From assembly GCA_944470555.2 (NCBI GenBank), contig OX104128.1, positions 58,721,257-58,785,256 of the forward strand: a stretch of DNA of 64,000 bases, given 5' to 3'. The notes under the pieces are model-generated. The model ran no database searches. It saw only the letters and a program-made list of their open reading frames with translations, and was not told the DNA's origin. The stretch comes from Heterobilharzia americana (taxonomy: Eukaryota; Platyhelminthes; Trematoda; Strigeidida; Schistosomatidae). Positions 32,640 through 43,234 of this stretch are shown piece after piece. The position numbers and the translations under genes were made by a program. How positions within the stretch are numbered: position 1 is the stretch's first letter; the number at the start of each line of letters is the position of its first letter.

Positions 32640-34600
32640 CACTCTGGTTTTCCAATATACGTACTCTGACGTGTACACGTGAATCGGTAAATATCCTAAT
32701 TTGTCTGATGGAAAAGTGATTTTTAGTGGGGTTCTTATTCTTCTATCAACTATATTCGTGAGTTCTTCTCCCTTGAAGATCAGACAGAGAAAAAAGGGTT
32801 TCTTCTTCGGGGTTACCAAGTAAATTTGTTTAATCTGTTCTCATGGTGACTTCACCTATAAGTCTGTTACGGTAACTGACCATTTTCTTTCAGACATCTC
32901 TCTACGAACTGAACTTCTTCAGTCAATCTGTCAGATAGACAAAGTTACTTAGCTTTACAAAGTGGCATCTTAACTAGAAGTTGGTTATAACACAATGTTG
33001 TACTGTGTTCAATATCAGTAAATAGAACAAATGTGTGTAGTTTAACTAATAACTGCAGCCTATCTAGTTTTTTGACCCTAGAATATTTGGATGTCGACGA
33101 TGATGATTTATGTCTAATGACCTGTCTCACAAACTCGAAGATCTACAGGCGAAAACTAACAAGTTGACAGAAAAAGCAGCGAAGACGGGACTTCAAGTGA
33201 ACGTAGAGAAGACAGAGGTGATGAACATACCCAACCAGCAATAATAAACAACAATCAGCAATAACGAAAAAAACCTAAGGGAAGTGGTCTCTTTCACCTG
33301 CCTAGGCAGCATGGTTTCAACTACAGATGGCGACATAGATGAGAACGACAAAGCCAGGATCGGAAAGATAGCAAAACAGGCCTTCCTTCATTAATCTGTG
33401 GAGGTCTACTCCACTCCACTCCACTACACTCCACTACACTACACTACACTACACTACACTCCACTACATTACACTACACTACACTACACTACACTACACT
33501 CAGTATCAAGCATGAACAACATACACGTTCTCAGCACTAATGTCAGTCACGTTACTCAGTGCTCTTTTGTGATGGTTGAGAGACTTGGCGTGTTACGGAA
33601 AGCATTTCCAACAAACTGAAGACATGCATCACATGAACACCTGCCACATACACTCACTCGAGACTGATACTGATAGTGAAGATGGAGATCATATCATATC
33701 ATATCGGATCAGATGAGATCAGATCAGATCGGATGATGAGAATAATAAGAATAAGCAACGAGGAACTCAGTCCGACTGGCAACGAACCAAAGAAGCCATA
33801 TCCTATCACCCAACAAATATGCATAAAAAGAGAGTGGAGATGGCTTGGACTGGACATACACTGAGAAGATGGTTTGGGGATATCACGCGCCAGGTCCACG
33901 AGTGGAACCCAAAGGGGACACGACGAGTTGGACGTATGAGGGTGACGTGAGGGAAATTGTGTGAGTAAGAAATGAAAGCTTCTGGACAGTCGTGGAGCCA
34001 GATTGGAAAGACTGTAGAGAAGAGAGTGAAATGGAGACGTGCTACTGAAACCCTCTGTTCCACCAGGAACCCAAGGGACAAACAGTAATAATGTAGTTCT
34101 GTACAAACTAGCTGTAAATGTATCTTCAAGAATTGGTCTCAAAGGAATTCCGATTACCACTCTATCTGTTTGGTAGTATACTTTGTTGTTGAATATTCTT
34201 AGTGCGCAAAAAACAGTGACCTCCTGAGTTCTAGCTTAAGGCATAAACTCTTCATATGAATGCTGATAAACAATATCTGTTGTTTCTTCCAGCGGTGTAT
34301 TGGTAAGCAAACAATGCTCATATATCTCAAGATATCATCAGTGTATCTTTGATATTGATTTCGTCTATCTTTTGAGCAGATTCAGATGTATTTTTTCAGG
34401 CTATAGTTTACTACTTCCTGCCGAGTGAAGTCTAACTTATTCGCATAATGTATAGAGAGGAGATGGATATTATTTAAGTAAGGTGATGGATTTGTAAACA
34501 ATCTGGTCACAAATTTATCATTACGACAAAGAAGATAGTATACGTAAATCTTGACTCCAAAGGTGACTTCATTGCTTCACTCTTAGAAAGAAGAATTTCA
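32640..34600 (-). pseudogene. Penelope-like element B, split by an RTE insertion
   Basis: Minus strand from about 34600: broken frames with DFTRQEVVNYSLKKY, then an RT palm start equivalent to SFDISSLFT.TPLEET (about 34350-34300) and TDRVVIGIPLRPILEDTF (34160-34110). Here an RTE copy on the opposite strand intervenes (33065-34105). The PLE resumes at about 33060 with HSTTLCYNQLL, then RLTEEVQFVERCLKENG (32930-32880) and KKKPFFLCLIFKGEELTNIVDRRI (32815 down). It is the same lineage as element A, to judge by the KGD/KGE linker and DRRI motif. It ends against the rDNA pseudogene; the GIY-YIG part is missing. Confidence 0.75.
33065..34105 (+). pseudogene. RTE-like retrotransposon, 5'-truncated, inside PLE B
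   Basis: Starts at the FADD-region equivalent ('gatttatgtctaatg'), then HKLEDLQAKTNKL, VNVEKTEVMNIPN, CLGSMVSTT.GD, RIGKIAKQAFL. It ends with the WRWLGLDIH, WNPKGTRR region and 3' terminus 'ctgttccaccaggaacccaagggacaaac' followed by AATAATG. It has two internal short-unit arrays (about 33405-33500 and 33688-33737). Frameshifted. Position and orientation are those of a truncated insertion into the minus-strand PLE. Confidence 0.82.
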
Positions 34601-34609
34601 AACTCCCTC

Positions 34610-34930
34610 TAGTCGTCCACTGTTTCTTGATAGCCCGAAAGATAACCTTTCGTATCTGACCAATTCTATCGGCTTGAGGATCCGATGGAATCGACTGAAC
34701 TAAATAATCTAATCTATCGAATTCCGTGTAATGACTGCGAGGCCAAGTACATAGGTCAAACTAAACGGTCGGGGTCAGTCAGAATAGCCGGACATAAGAA
34801 TTTAACTAATTATGGAATCACAGACCCGAATAACACCAGCAATCTAGAAAAAACGGCTATTGCATTGCATACATGCATTAACACTCAACAATATAGAATA
34901 TGTGGGACAAAACGGAAGAAACGGAAGACA
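34610..34930 (+). pseudogene. Penelope-like element C, GIY-YIG endonuclease fragment
   Basis: A 95-residue open frame from 34685 begins ESTELNNLIYRIPCNDCEAKYIGQTKRSGSVRIAGH. This is the PLE-type GIY-YIG start (IYRIPC..C..KYIGQTKR), with catalytic-region residues intact in this short piece. NLEKTAIALH follows. The same lineage is on the minus strand at 40.4-41.6 kb. Similarity to it breaks near 34925 and appears to resume at 36222. Confidence 0.82.
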
Positions 34931-35232
34931 ACTCCGCGAGGGAATGAGAAGTATGAACAATTGGAATGGTAGTGGTTGCATATGGTACTCATTGCACTAA
35001 CGCAGCCATTTGCAAATGTCTTGGTTTCTACTCCATTCCTGTCTTGATTTACTTTTGACCGGCTCTTCATACACTTTATCAGCAGCATCCCCTGTAATAC
35101 GCCTGTGTTATCCCCTGTGTTGCTCTTGGCAGAAACCCTGCCCATTGCCGGTAATTCCCTATGATTCCTGCCACCCTCTCGATATATACTACTTATATCC
35201 GTTGTTATAAGCAAAGCCCACTACAAAACTAC
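34930..35232 (-). repeat. Unclassified dispersed repeat, copy 2
   Basis: Reverse-complement relative of 4061-4345. It encodes the related MLITTDISSIY peptide on the minus strand and lies where PLE C is interrupted. Confidence 0.5.
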
Positions 35233-35439
35233 TGTCTTGGTTGTATTACGCCTCTGAGCTGGGTTGTTTAAACGTGAAGCTTTCATCATCTTCCTAGACG
35301 ACATCATCAGCACTAACTTCAGTGTGAATTGAGCTGTGAATATCTCTGCATAAGGGATTTGGTAGCTTGGCCTGATGAACTGGTTCCCTTTGATTGTTGT
35401 GTCATTGACTGAATAGTTTTTTCTATTGGCTGTCCCTCT

Positions 35440-36220
35440 GCTTCACCTCTGACCTCTACATCCTTTATCATTATTCTCATTCGTTGATACATTGCGTCTA
35501 TTTCTATACATCTGTTGATTGCTGACTGATTGACCTGAATGCCAAGCTTTTAGGAATTCTCTGATATTCTTTGTGTTTCCTCTCTCCGTCCAAAATTTCT
35601 TCATTGTCCAATTTGAATTCATGTCCACAATTATCCACGTGCATTGAAATGAGTGATGAAATGTCATGGCGTTTAATAGCCAATTGGTGCTCATGTAGAC
35701 GAAGGCGAAGAGGGTGACCACTTCGTCCAATGTAGTGTTGACTACAGTTATTGTAGTTGATTTCGTAAATGATATTCAGTTTGTCTTCTCTGCTTGTCGC
35801 ATCCTTCGGTCTGCATAATAGTGTTTGGAGGGAATTTGTTGGTTCATGAGCCAGCCACACCAATTCCAAGTGGTTTCAGTAATCTTGTCATCATTTCTCA
35901 TATATTCTTTATGTATGGTGGAATGATGCGTTCACCGATTTCTGTCGATGACTTTGTAGTTGATGATGTATGGTGTGGGCATGTTGTGATAAAGTTTCGT
36001 GGGTAGCCGTTCTTCTTTACCATGGACATCAAGTAACTTTCTTCATTTCTCCTTCAAGTTGTTGTACTGCAGTGTGTTCTCCTTCCTTTGAATACAGTCT
36101 GCACGCAACTGATTTTGTGAGTTGTTGGATTGTTGCTATTGTAGTTGAGGATTTGTTCAGTGTGTGTTGGCTTCCTGTAAACTTGGATTTCCAGCTTTCC
36201 AGCATTTGTTGTACTGACTA
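35440..36220 (-). pseudogene. Penelope-like element D, RT end to GIY-YIG endonuclease
   Basis: Minus strand: LEIQVYRKPTHTEQILNYNSNNPTTHK (36180-36100; written here as two motifs, VYRKPTHTEQ and NYNSNNP), then a frame change, RLLKPLGMELVWLAHEPTN, LLCRPKDATSREDKLN and IIYEINYNNCSQHYIGRSG (GIY-YIG core), RLHEHQLAIKR, CGHEFKLDNEEIL, and FLKAWHSG at the end. The lineage differs from A, C and E. The endonuclease frame at 35504-35869 is open for 121 residues, so this copy is younger or less damaged than most. Confidence 0.85.
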
Positions 36221-36221
36221 G

Positions 36222-36530
36222 AACAATACAATTAGATGGGGAGAGAGGGAGAGAGAAATTGACTACTGAATCTTTATTTATCCAATTAACACCCAATATA
36301 TATAATAAAAATGACTCAACAACTGGAAATATGGAACATTTTACTCCCAATAGAAAGAAAGAACATGAGATGAGAGAACTATAAAAATCAGATTTTGAAA
36401 GTAGTGTGATTACATTGATGTGATTATGAGCAGTGATGATCTATGCTCGAAACATCGTCATCAAGTAAATAATACTAGATCACTCACTGTGTTATACATC
36501 AAATAAACAAATCTAATATGGAATTATATT
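36222..36530 (+). pseudogene. Penelope-like element C, C-terminal tail and 3' UTR
   Basis: Matches the minus-strand copy at 39700-40400 but without the 366-bp insertion found there, so it shows the empty site. It contains the frame EIWNILLPIE ending in a stop, then 'gtgtgattacattgatgtgattatgag' and 'gtaaataatact'. With 34610-34930 it probably forms one PLE interrupted by D and the repeat between them. Confidence 0.65.
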
Positions 36531-36859
36531 CTATCACAGTTCCCATATTTTACACCTATTTTAATGTGTGTTTATCAATTCATCTGCTCCTGTAGAGGTA
36601 CATATGCAGGTAGTTCGGTGAGCATTCTACTCAAACAGGTTAAAGAAAATTATCTCACCTGGCTGCACTCAGTGTTATTTATATAGTGAAAAAAAAATTT
36701 TACTTAAAAATCATGCATTCCTAACTTGTCTGTATACAAAAAGAAAATTTGTATAACCTTGGACTTAGCAAATTGCTAACCATACATTGATCTCTGTCGC
36801 TCTCTATTCATTCACAAGTTTGTTGTATTTTATCATCTATTTTAATAAAATAAATTTAC

Positions 36860-38060
36860 TCGTCATGGCATTTTATATGAAGGGTGAAAATAGTTGGGTA
36901 AGATAAATAAATGAAGATAATGGAAAATTTGAGAAATATAGAAATAAAAAAGGGGAATAAAACATTTTCCCACCTCCGTTGACACTAAGCCAGAAGGCTT
37001 AAGGTAAGGTTGAATTGTATTTGAATGTATAAAAAGGGTTTGAGACTTTCGTAAAGCCAAGTCTTCAATGAATTTAAGTATACGTGCCTGACATCTCCTA
37101 TATAATGGTGTAGAAGCTGTTTTTTGGAGGTCACTCCTGTCACCTTTTTCTAAGATATGTTCATCTATAAGGGATGTGCTCCACCATCATTGATCTCATT
37201 GTTCAGTTACTCCTCCCAATGTATATGTTACCGCAGACACATTTAAATTGGCACACAGTGGGATGTGACGTAATCATGTGTGTAGTGGTGAGGTTTATTT
37301 TGAAGTATACGTTTCGTTTCCTCATTAATATTGAGCTTGGCTACATAATATGCCTTTCCAATGACTAAAATAAGTCTACGTCTTGAGAACACACCTGTTT
37401 GGATCCCCCTCCCCCTTATATGGTAGTGTGAAGTAAACATCCTTCTTCCAAACAGTACACTCACTACTTCGCATCGTTCAGACGTCTTTATAACTGTTGA
37501 TCAACTTCAATGCATGTTTATTTCTCACTACTGTTTCTGTTATGATTTTGATCACCTATTCCAATGTATGTGTTGTGTAGATACACTGGATCCCATTGAT
37601 TAGGCATATTAGAAAACCTTGTTTGTACTGTATTGTATAGAAGCTATGAAATATTAAGTAGTGCTCAGTGTATGTAGGTCTTGTAAACACTGATCGTTTT
37701 ATCAACCCATCTTCTCTTCTAGTTAGGAATGTGTCAAGAATACGGAGCTGATTATCATTTTCTACTTGACACGATAAACAGATGTGACTTTGTATAATGT
37801 TAAGTTGATGTGGAAGACTTTTCGTATCCTCATATGTGTTGTACCCACCTGAAGTATGATCAACTTATATGGTGTACAAGTGGACTCTGTCGGTATAATC
37901 CTTGGGTAAGCGTTCTTTGTGCAACATATAGATATCTGAAGAAAAAGCCTACGTGGAGCAGATATCGATCTAATAAATGGTAGAGGGGTATTGATGATCG
38001 ACAAAATGGGTTTAAGTGGTATGTCCGTCCATACCTGAAAAGTAGACGTAATCCTTGAGA
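36860..38060 (-). pseudogene. Penelope-like element E, RT 3' part and GIY-YIG
   Basis: Minus strand, frames shifting: LRILDTFLTRREDGLIKRSV and TRPTYTEHYLIFHSF (about 37740-37630), an FINSYKDV-type segment, WKKDVYFTLPYKGEGD (37460-37400), KAYYVAKLNINEETKRIL, then CQFKCVCGNIYIGRS (about 37255-37210), which is the GIY-YIG start, and a C-terminal LALRKSQTLF. Heavily frameshifted. The KGEGD linker differs from the other PLEs here, so this is a separate lineage. Confidence 0.75.
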
Positions 38061-38104
38061 TTTCAGTTTTTTTATTTATCTGGCCACTGATAAGTTTCCT
38101 TGTC

Positions 38105-38170
38105 TAGGCCGACTTGGGATATCAGGCGCCAAGCACTTGAGTGGAACCCAGATGGGAAGCGAAACAAAAC
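38105..38170 (+). pseudogene. Very short RTE-like 3' fragment
   Basis: 'gatatcaggcgccaagcacttgagtggaacccagatgggaagcg' translates to DIRRQALEWNPDGKR, the conserved C-terminal RTE motif. Nothing else of the element is present. Confidence 0.6.
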
Positions 38171-38639
38171 AAGATTTTTGTAAACATTTCATTGTATATA
38201 CCACAGCTTCTTCAGAAGAATATGTCCTTTTTTGAATTCTCAGACTTATTAAAATTCATTTCTATACATTTAAATTATTGAGATGTTTACCGCTTATCTT
38301 TTATAATGAATGAATTTCTCGGTATAAAGAAAAGAATTAAATTTTCAAAAACTCCAAATTAGATTAAAGAATGAACAAACTGAGGTAAATCCACTTAGCA
38401 AACGTTTACACGTTTATGCAATAGACATTAAGTCGCACCTGTTATATGAGGCTTCTCTGGTTGCATGAACCTTACTAGATGGGTATAGGCTCGCACCTAT
38501 GGATTCATTGGTGGAAATCAAACACATAAACCAATCACCTACGGCTTCATAATCAAACTGTAGAGATATTTATATCTTTTCATAGATTTAATGAAATATA
38601 TATCATCTCTTCTGAAAATATTATTGAATTTTGAGCGAG

Positions 38640-38828
38640 TTGTTGGGATTCGGAAATATTTTAAGTTGTTATTCATCGTAGGCTGACATCAGTTGGAGGA
38701 AGAAAGGAAAACTGGGAGCATTGGACAGTTGTTTCGTCCTAGTATGGGACTCCTCAGCAGTGCACACCCACGACCACGCCAGAGACCGAACCTGCGACCT
38801 TCAGGTTCCGTGGCCAGCACGCTACCAT
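38640..38828 (-). mobile_element. Family 3 repeat with intact hammerhead, minus strand
   Basis: Tail, ribozyme and tRNA-like B-box in minus orientation. It stops at 38828, exactly where a plus-strand copy begins within the ribozyme 5' stem. Confidence 0.75.
38718..38764 (-). ncRNA. Hammerhead ribozyme, family 3, core intact
   Basis: Minus strand: stem I GCACTG/CAATGC (one mismatch), core CTGAGGA, stem II GTCC/GGAC (4 bp) with loop CATACTA, core GAA, stem III ACA/TGT with a 2-nt loop, cleavage site GTC. All invariant positions are present. It is the cleanest family 3 ribozyme together with the one at 5729. Confidence 0.85.
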
Positions 38829-38970
38829 CGCACTGCTGAGGTGTCTCATACTAGGACGTAACAGCTGTCTAATGCTCCCAAGTTTCATTTGTTCCTCCAA
38901 CTGATGTCACTCTACGATGAATAACAACTTGAAATATTTCCAAATCCCCACAACTCCCTCAAAATTCAGT
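38829..38970 (+). mobile_element. Family 3 repeat, 3' half, plus strand
   Basis: Starts GCACTG, ribozyme CTGAGGTG and CGTAAC (A9 and A13 lost), tail ends 'cctcaaaattcagt'. Back to back with the minus copy. Confidence 0.75.
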
Positions 38971-39009
38971 TCAACTGATACTCATTGGTGACTAGCTTCG
39001 AGAGGTGAT

Positions 39010-39345
39010 TCCCGAAGTCCCAATGAGAAGTCGTGACCGGTCGGGCAAAGCCTGATGGTCGTGAGGACAGTTACTCAACGATGAGATTGGGTGGCGTTTG
39101 CGCTATATCATGAGCTAATAGAAGTTGGAGATATAAACCATTGGATTCTAACCCAGTGGCTCAATGGTAGTGTGCTGGCCACGGGACCTGAAGGTCGCGG
39201 GTTCGGTCCCTGGTGGGGCCGTGGGTGCGCACTGCTGAGCCGCACACTAATGGGACGAAACAGGTATCCAGTGCTCTCAGGTTGTCTTTGTCCCTCCAAC
39301 TGATGTCACTCCTGATGAATAACAACTTGAAATAAAATATTATTG
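39010..39345 (+). mobile_element. Family 3 repeat, full length, plus strand
   Basis: Complete unit: 'aatgagaagtcgtgaccggt' start, A-box 'tggctcaatggtag', 'cacgggacctgaaggtcgcg', B-box GGGTTCGGTCCC, ribozyme at 39226-39273 (CTGAGCCGC, so G8/A9 lost; CGAAAC and TATCC kept), tail 'gatgaataacaacttgaaata'. Its tRNA-like head is the best preserved in the family. Confidence 0.8.
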
Positions 39346-39975
39346 CTTACATTATCAAAAATCAATCCGTACAACGGTTTCTATGATTCGTTTTACTGTC
39401 GGTTATAAAGTCCAAAGTGATCTTCGAATATGTGAATAACAAACTGTAACACATCTTTCATGTAATGACATCTTGTTTCAGATATTTTCTCCTCTCATAT
39501 AGTTATTCATTCATTAGACTGAAATGAAAGTTGACATCCAGCATAAAATAATTTAATATAAAGTTAAATAAGGCGATCAACTACTTATTAGTAGTAGTGT
39601 AACCTATAAGGTAAACGTTAATGAAGAATTGCCACTCGCTATTGTACTGTCGTTGGTAGTCAATTTGTTTTAACTTAAGTGTAAAACTTGGGCACTGTAG
39701 AAAAATACAAATCCATATATCAGATTTGTTTACCACACACATAGTGTGATAGAGTATTATTTACTGGATGACAATGTTTCCAGCATAAATTATCACTACT
39801 CATAATCATATCAATGGAATCACACTACCTTAGACATGTGATTTTTTACATAGTTATGTCACCTGATATGAGTTGTTTTTATTGGTAGTAAGATATTCCA
39901 TATCTCTGGTATAGGTGTTGCCTCATTTCTATCACATGTGTTGAGTTGGGTGTTGGCTGATTCGACGAACAAAGA

Positions 39976-39986
39976 TTCAGTAATCA
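39976..39986 (+). repeat. Target-site duplication, left copy
   Basis: TTCAGTAATCA, identical to 40353-40363. The uninterrupted relative near 36270 has one copy of the similar 'actactgaatc' sequence on the opposite strand. Confidence 0.85.
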
Positions 39987-40352
39987 TGTATTGATTGGTC
40001 AGGGGAGTGAAACCAATTTCATGTTGTCTAGTCCTGAGTACAGACCGAATTCTATCCATCATATTTGCAACATGACAACCAAGTTAGGAAGTTCAGCATC
40101 GCGGTGCACATTAGTAGATGTTAGTTGGTTGGAGGCAATCGGCAGGAAGCCCTGGACCTAGGTTTCGTGCTTTTTGGCACTCGTCAGCAAGGCGTATTTG
40201 CGACCTCGACGGAACTGATGTCCCGCCTGAGATTTGAACCCGCGTCACCCAGTGTTGTAGTCAGCGACTTTACCACTAAGCTATTCGGGCCGCGACTGAC
40301 CTCCTGTAGGACTGGCTAACATCTATTGATTGGTCACGGGAGTGCAACCAAC
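39987..40352 (-). mobile_element. 366-bp family 2 hammerhead element inserted in PLE C'
   Basis: Bounded by an 11-bp direct repeat (TTCAGTAATCA on the plus strand), with the empty site seen at 36222-36530. On the minus strand: terminal segment 'gaccaatcaata', 'tcctacagga', tRNA-like head (A-box 'tagcttagtggtaa', B-box GGTTCAAATC), a complete hammerhead, then a tail ending again with 'ctgaccaatcaata'. About 30 bp at the two ends are alike ('ttggtt.cactccc.tgaccaatcaata'), so the insert is one unit of about 335 bp plus a terminal redundancy. This is what insertion of a copied circular or tandem RNA would leave. It has no protein and must use another element's machinery. Confidence 0.88.
40149..40193 (-). 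ncRNA. Hammerhead ribozyme, family 2, complete
   Basis: Minus strand: stem I GCCTTG/CAGGGC (6 pairs, one G-U), core CTGACGA, stem II GTGC/GCAC (4 bp) with loop CAAAAA, core GAA, stem III ACC/GGT with a 2-nt loop, cleavage triplet GTC. No core position deviates. It is the most perfect ribozyme in the window and should self-cleave if transcribed. Confidence 0.9.
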
Positions 40353-40363
40353 TTCAGTAATCA
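40353..40363 (+). repeat. Target-site duplication, right copy
   Basis: TTCAGTAATCA, identical to 39976-39986. Confidence 0.85.
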
Positions 40364-41904
40364 ATCTCTCTCTCTCTCTCCATCTAATTATATTGGACTT
40401 AGGTACAGTGAATTTATCCCACTCTATTGTATTATTGTGTGTTAATGCATACATGCATGCATTGCAATAGCTGAGCTTTTTCTAGATTAATGATCCTATT
40501 AGGGTCTGTCATTCTACATTTCGCTCAATTCCTATGTTCCCCTATTATAACTGACCCCGATAGGCTAGTTTGACCTATGTACCTGACCTAACAGTCATTG
40601 GTACATTAGATTATTTCGCCTAATTGGATCCATCAGATGCTGAAGCCAGTCTACAAAGCTTATCTCTGAGTGAATTCGTACGTTTAAATATCACCTTAAT
40701 TCCAGCTTTGTTGAGGATCCTACGTAAAGTTTTTGATGTACCTCCCTTATAGAGTAACATAATGGAGACTGTGAATTCCTTTCTACTCGTGCTGTCGTTA
40801 TTATTCGTACTCATGTTACTGTTATCATTTGGTGTGTTGTGTGTTTATGCGAATTTCTAAATAAACTGCGGATGATAGTTAGTAACTATTAGCTTTTCTC
40901 TTAAACGCTTTATTTGTTTGTTTAGATCCTTGCACCAACTAGTCGGTTTTCCAGCTGTATCGCTCAGACACTTGACTAAGCCTGTCTTCATTGACTGATA
41001 TTGGATGAGATGACTTGAAGTCTAGATACATGTCGCAATGTGTTGGTTTTGTTTAGACGGTAGTATTCAACCCACCATCTGTCCTTCGTTTTATCCTGCA
41101 ACTCTCCTTGTTCATTTTCTACCTGGTAAGTGAATCAAGTTTCCCCTGTTACTGAGTTTATATATATGAGGAAATTGTCGAAATGTTTCGATTTCAACAC
41201 GATGAATGTGTCATCCACATATCGCCACCATATCTTAGGTTCATGATTATACGCTTATTAGGCCATGATTTTGCAACTATCCACAAATATGTCTGCTACG
41301 ATTCAAGATATTGGTGATCCAATTGCTACTCCTTCTGTTTGTTTATATATTTTGTCCTGAAACTTGAAGACTGTGGAGGTGAGACACAACTGTACGCCTA
41401 ATATGATCTCATCAGGGGATGTCTTAGTTCTATGAGTAGGTTCTGAGTTAATATTTAGTTAACTTCTGACTGCCTCCTGTGGCATATTGATTGGTATTTT
41501 AGTGTAACGACTTGTTACATCGAGGCTAACCATTTTTTCCATCCTCTCCTATATGCATTTAGACTCCTTTAGAGACAGTTTTAGTCCGAGTATTAGATCG
41601 GGTATAAACTTCCTAATTTTATTCATGACCATATCTAAAAGTTTTTTTTTTTGAAATAGAATAATGATTGGTGAGTATATCCTTAAAAATCTGGCCAAAT
41701 TCGACTCATACTGAATATCTTATGCAACAAAAATTACACTATTGAAATTATACTACTGTATATTGAGAAATTAGACAAAAGGGGATTACATTACTGAAAT
41801 AGTTGAAAAGTAATCACGATTCATAGCAGTTCCAGAATGTTCAGATCAACATGGAATAATTGATCATCACCGATATGGTAACGAATGGAACTGGTTCAAA
41901 TTAC

Positions 41905-41910
<6 letters not shown>

Positions 41911-41966
<56 letters not shown>
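41911..41966 (+). repeat. (AT)n microsatellite
   Basis: About 27 AT units followed by AT-rich sequence to 42035. Confidence 0.95.
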
Positions 41967-41969
<3 letters not shown>

Positions 41970-42239
41970 TATATATATTTATATTAATTATATTTTTTTA
42001 ATATTTTTAATATTTTATATTTATATTAATTATAAATATATAATTTTGATAAATTGGTCTATTAGAGATAGAACACCATGTTTCTAATTTGAAATTAAGA
42101 TATTCACAGAACAATATGAACAGGGCGTAAAAATACTGATAACACATGAAAATGAGGATAATTACCCTGAGTACTCCATAGGAAGTTATTGGGGTCATCA
42201 TCATTTTTGGCAGTTATTTTTCAATTATTTATCTGTTTA

Positions 42240-42385
42240 TTTTGAGGTAGTATTCATCACTGACTAACATTAGTTGAGGAACAATTGAAAACCTGGGATC
42301 ACTGGACAGCTGTTAAGTCTTAGTATGAGCCTCCTCAGCAGTACACATCCAACTAATGTCAGTCCATCATGAATACTGCCTGAAA
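42240..42385 (-). mobile_element. Family 3 repeat with internal deletion
   Basis: Tail and ribozyme (CTGAGGAG kept, GAAA changed to TTAA) in minus sense, directly followed by a plus-strand tail 'ctaatgtcagtccatcatgaatac'. The tRNA-like head is missing. A collapsed head-to-head pair is likely. Confidence 0.6.
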
Positions 42386-42429
42386 ATTAAAGTTTTATTA
42401 TTGACTATTTTTCATGAATAACCCCAGAT

Positions 42430-43230
42430 AAAGATAGGGTGGTTCGTGTTCACTATGTATTCAAGTATAGCGCTCCTTTGTAACCACGCAGGACAGTACT
42501 CTTGAACCCTTTTGGATAGTAATCGTATTAAACAACCTATATACCTGTCTCCACAAGATCATGTGAATTGATATATGCACATAGAAGGGGTCAGATGTGA
42601 AAGTTTCTTCTTTGAGCTGTTGGGTCGCAAGAGAATACTAGTCTCAGCGCTGTTGCAAAGAATGTTCTCCTTGAGGCGTTTTGATATCCTCCTTTTTAGA
42701 GTGTCAGTGGCAGAATCACCTTTGAAGTTTAGATTCATATAAAGTATCTGTTTTGCCACAGTGATTAGGTTCTCTTTGCAAGGTTCAGGCTTGATGTTTT
42801 TGTCTATGAATCGTGATGGGAATCCTTTTCCAACTAGGATGTTCTTACGAATAGAGATTTTGTCTTCTAACACATAGGGACTGTAGATTCGTCTAATAAG
42901 AGTGACAAGAGATATAATCTAGTTTCGCTTACCACTCATAGGGACCCAACTATTAAAGTTCATCAGATGACCATTCCATATTGGTTTTCTGTGAATTGAT
43001 CTACTCAATGTTCCATCAGCTTTGGAAATGAAATCGCTGAAATATACTTTTTTTCCCTTTCATATCCTGTTGGGTATATATCACAAATTCATCATCTATT
43101 TAATGGTATACTGACTTATGTCAACCAATTAGAGACAGACTTTAGTTCATCTGAACAATTGTTGCCCTCTGTGTAAGTTGAATTTATCCCATCTACAAAA
43201 ACAATGATGAAGTCACCTTTAAACAAGAAA
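42430..43230 (-). pseudogene. Penelope-like element F, RT end to GIY-YIG
   Basis: Minus strand: ADGTLSRSIHRKPIWNGH and NFNSWVPMSGKRN (about 43030-42930), then a 104-residue open frame (42873-42559) with SIRKNILVGKGFPSRFIDKNIK, TVAKQILYMNLNFKGDSATDTLKRRI and SMCIYQFT. In the next frame SCGDRYIGCLIRLLSKRVQEYCPAWL follows, the GIY-YIG region, and NTNHPIF near 42450. The RKP, NFKGD and CGDRYIG motifs mark a PLE distinct in sequence from C and D and closer to A/B. Frameshifted. Confidence 0.82.
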
Positions 43231-43234
43231 AACG

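Larger units (their letters stand above)
39700..41640 (-). pseudogene. Penelope-like element C', interrupted by a hammerhead element
   Basis: Minus strand, frames shifting: SLDVTSRYTKIPI (about 41530), QTEGVAIGSPIS and IVADIFVD (41340-41290), WWRYVDDTFIVLKSKHF with an intact YVDD box (about 41235-41190), a VSIMLLYKGGTSKTLRRILNK segment and SLRDKLC (40790-40660), then a degenerate YIGQT region (about 40580) equivalent to element C. The C-terminal part ESLFVESANTQLNTCDRNEA and EIWNILLPI to a stop lies at 39980-39860, beyond the 366-bp insertion. A 3' UTR follows to about 39700. The RT catalytic box is intact but stops and shifts are numerous. Confidence 0.85.

Noticed and set aside
39150..39225. 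tRNA-like segment with strong A- and B-boxes
   Set aside because: Part of a family 3 repeat; followed by a hammerhead rather than ending as a tRNA.
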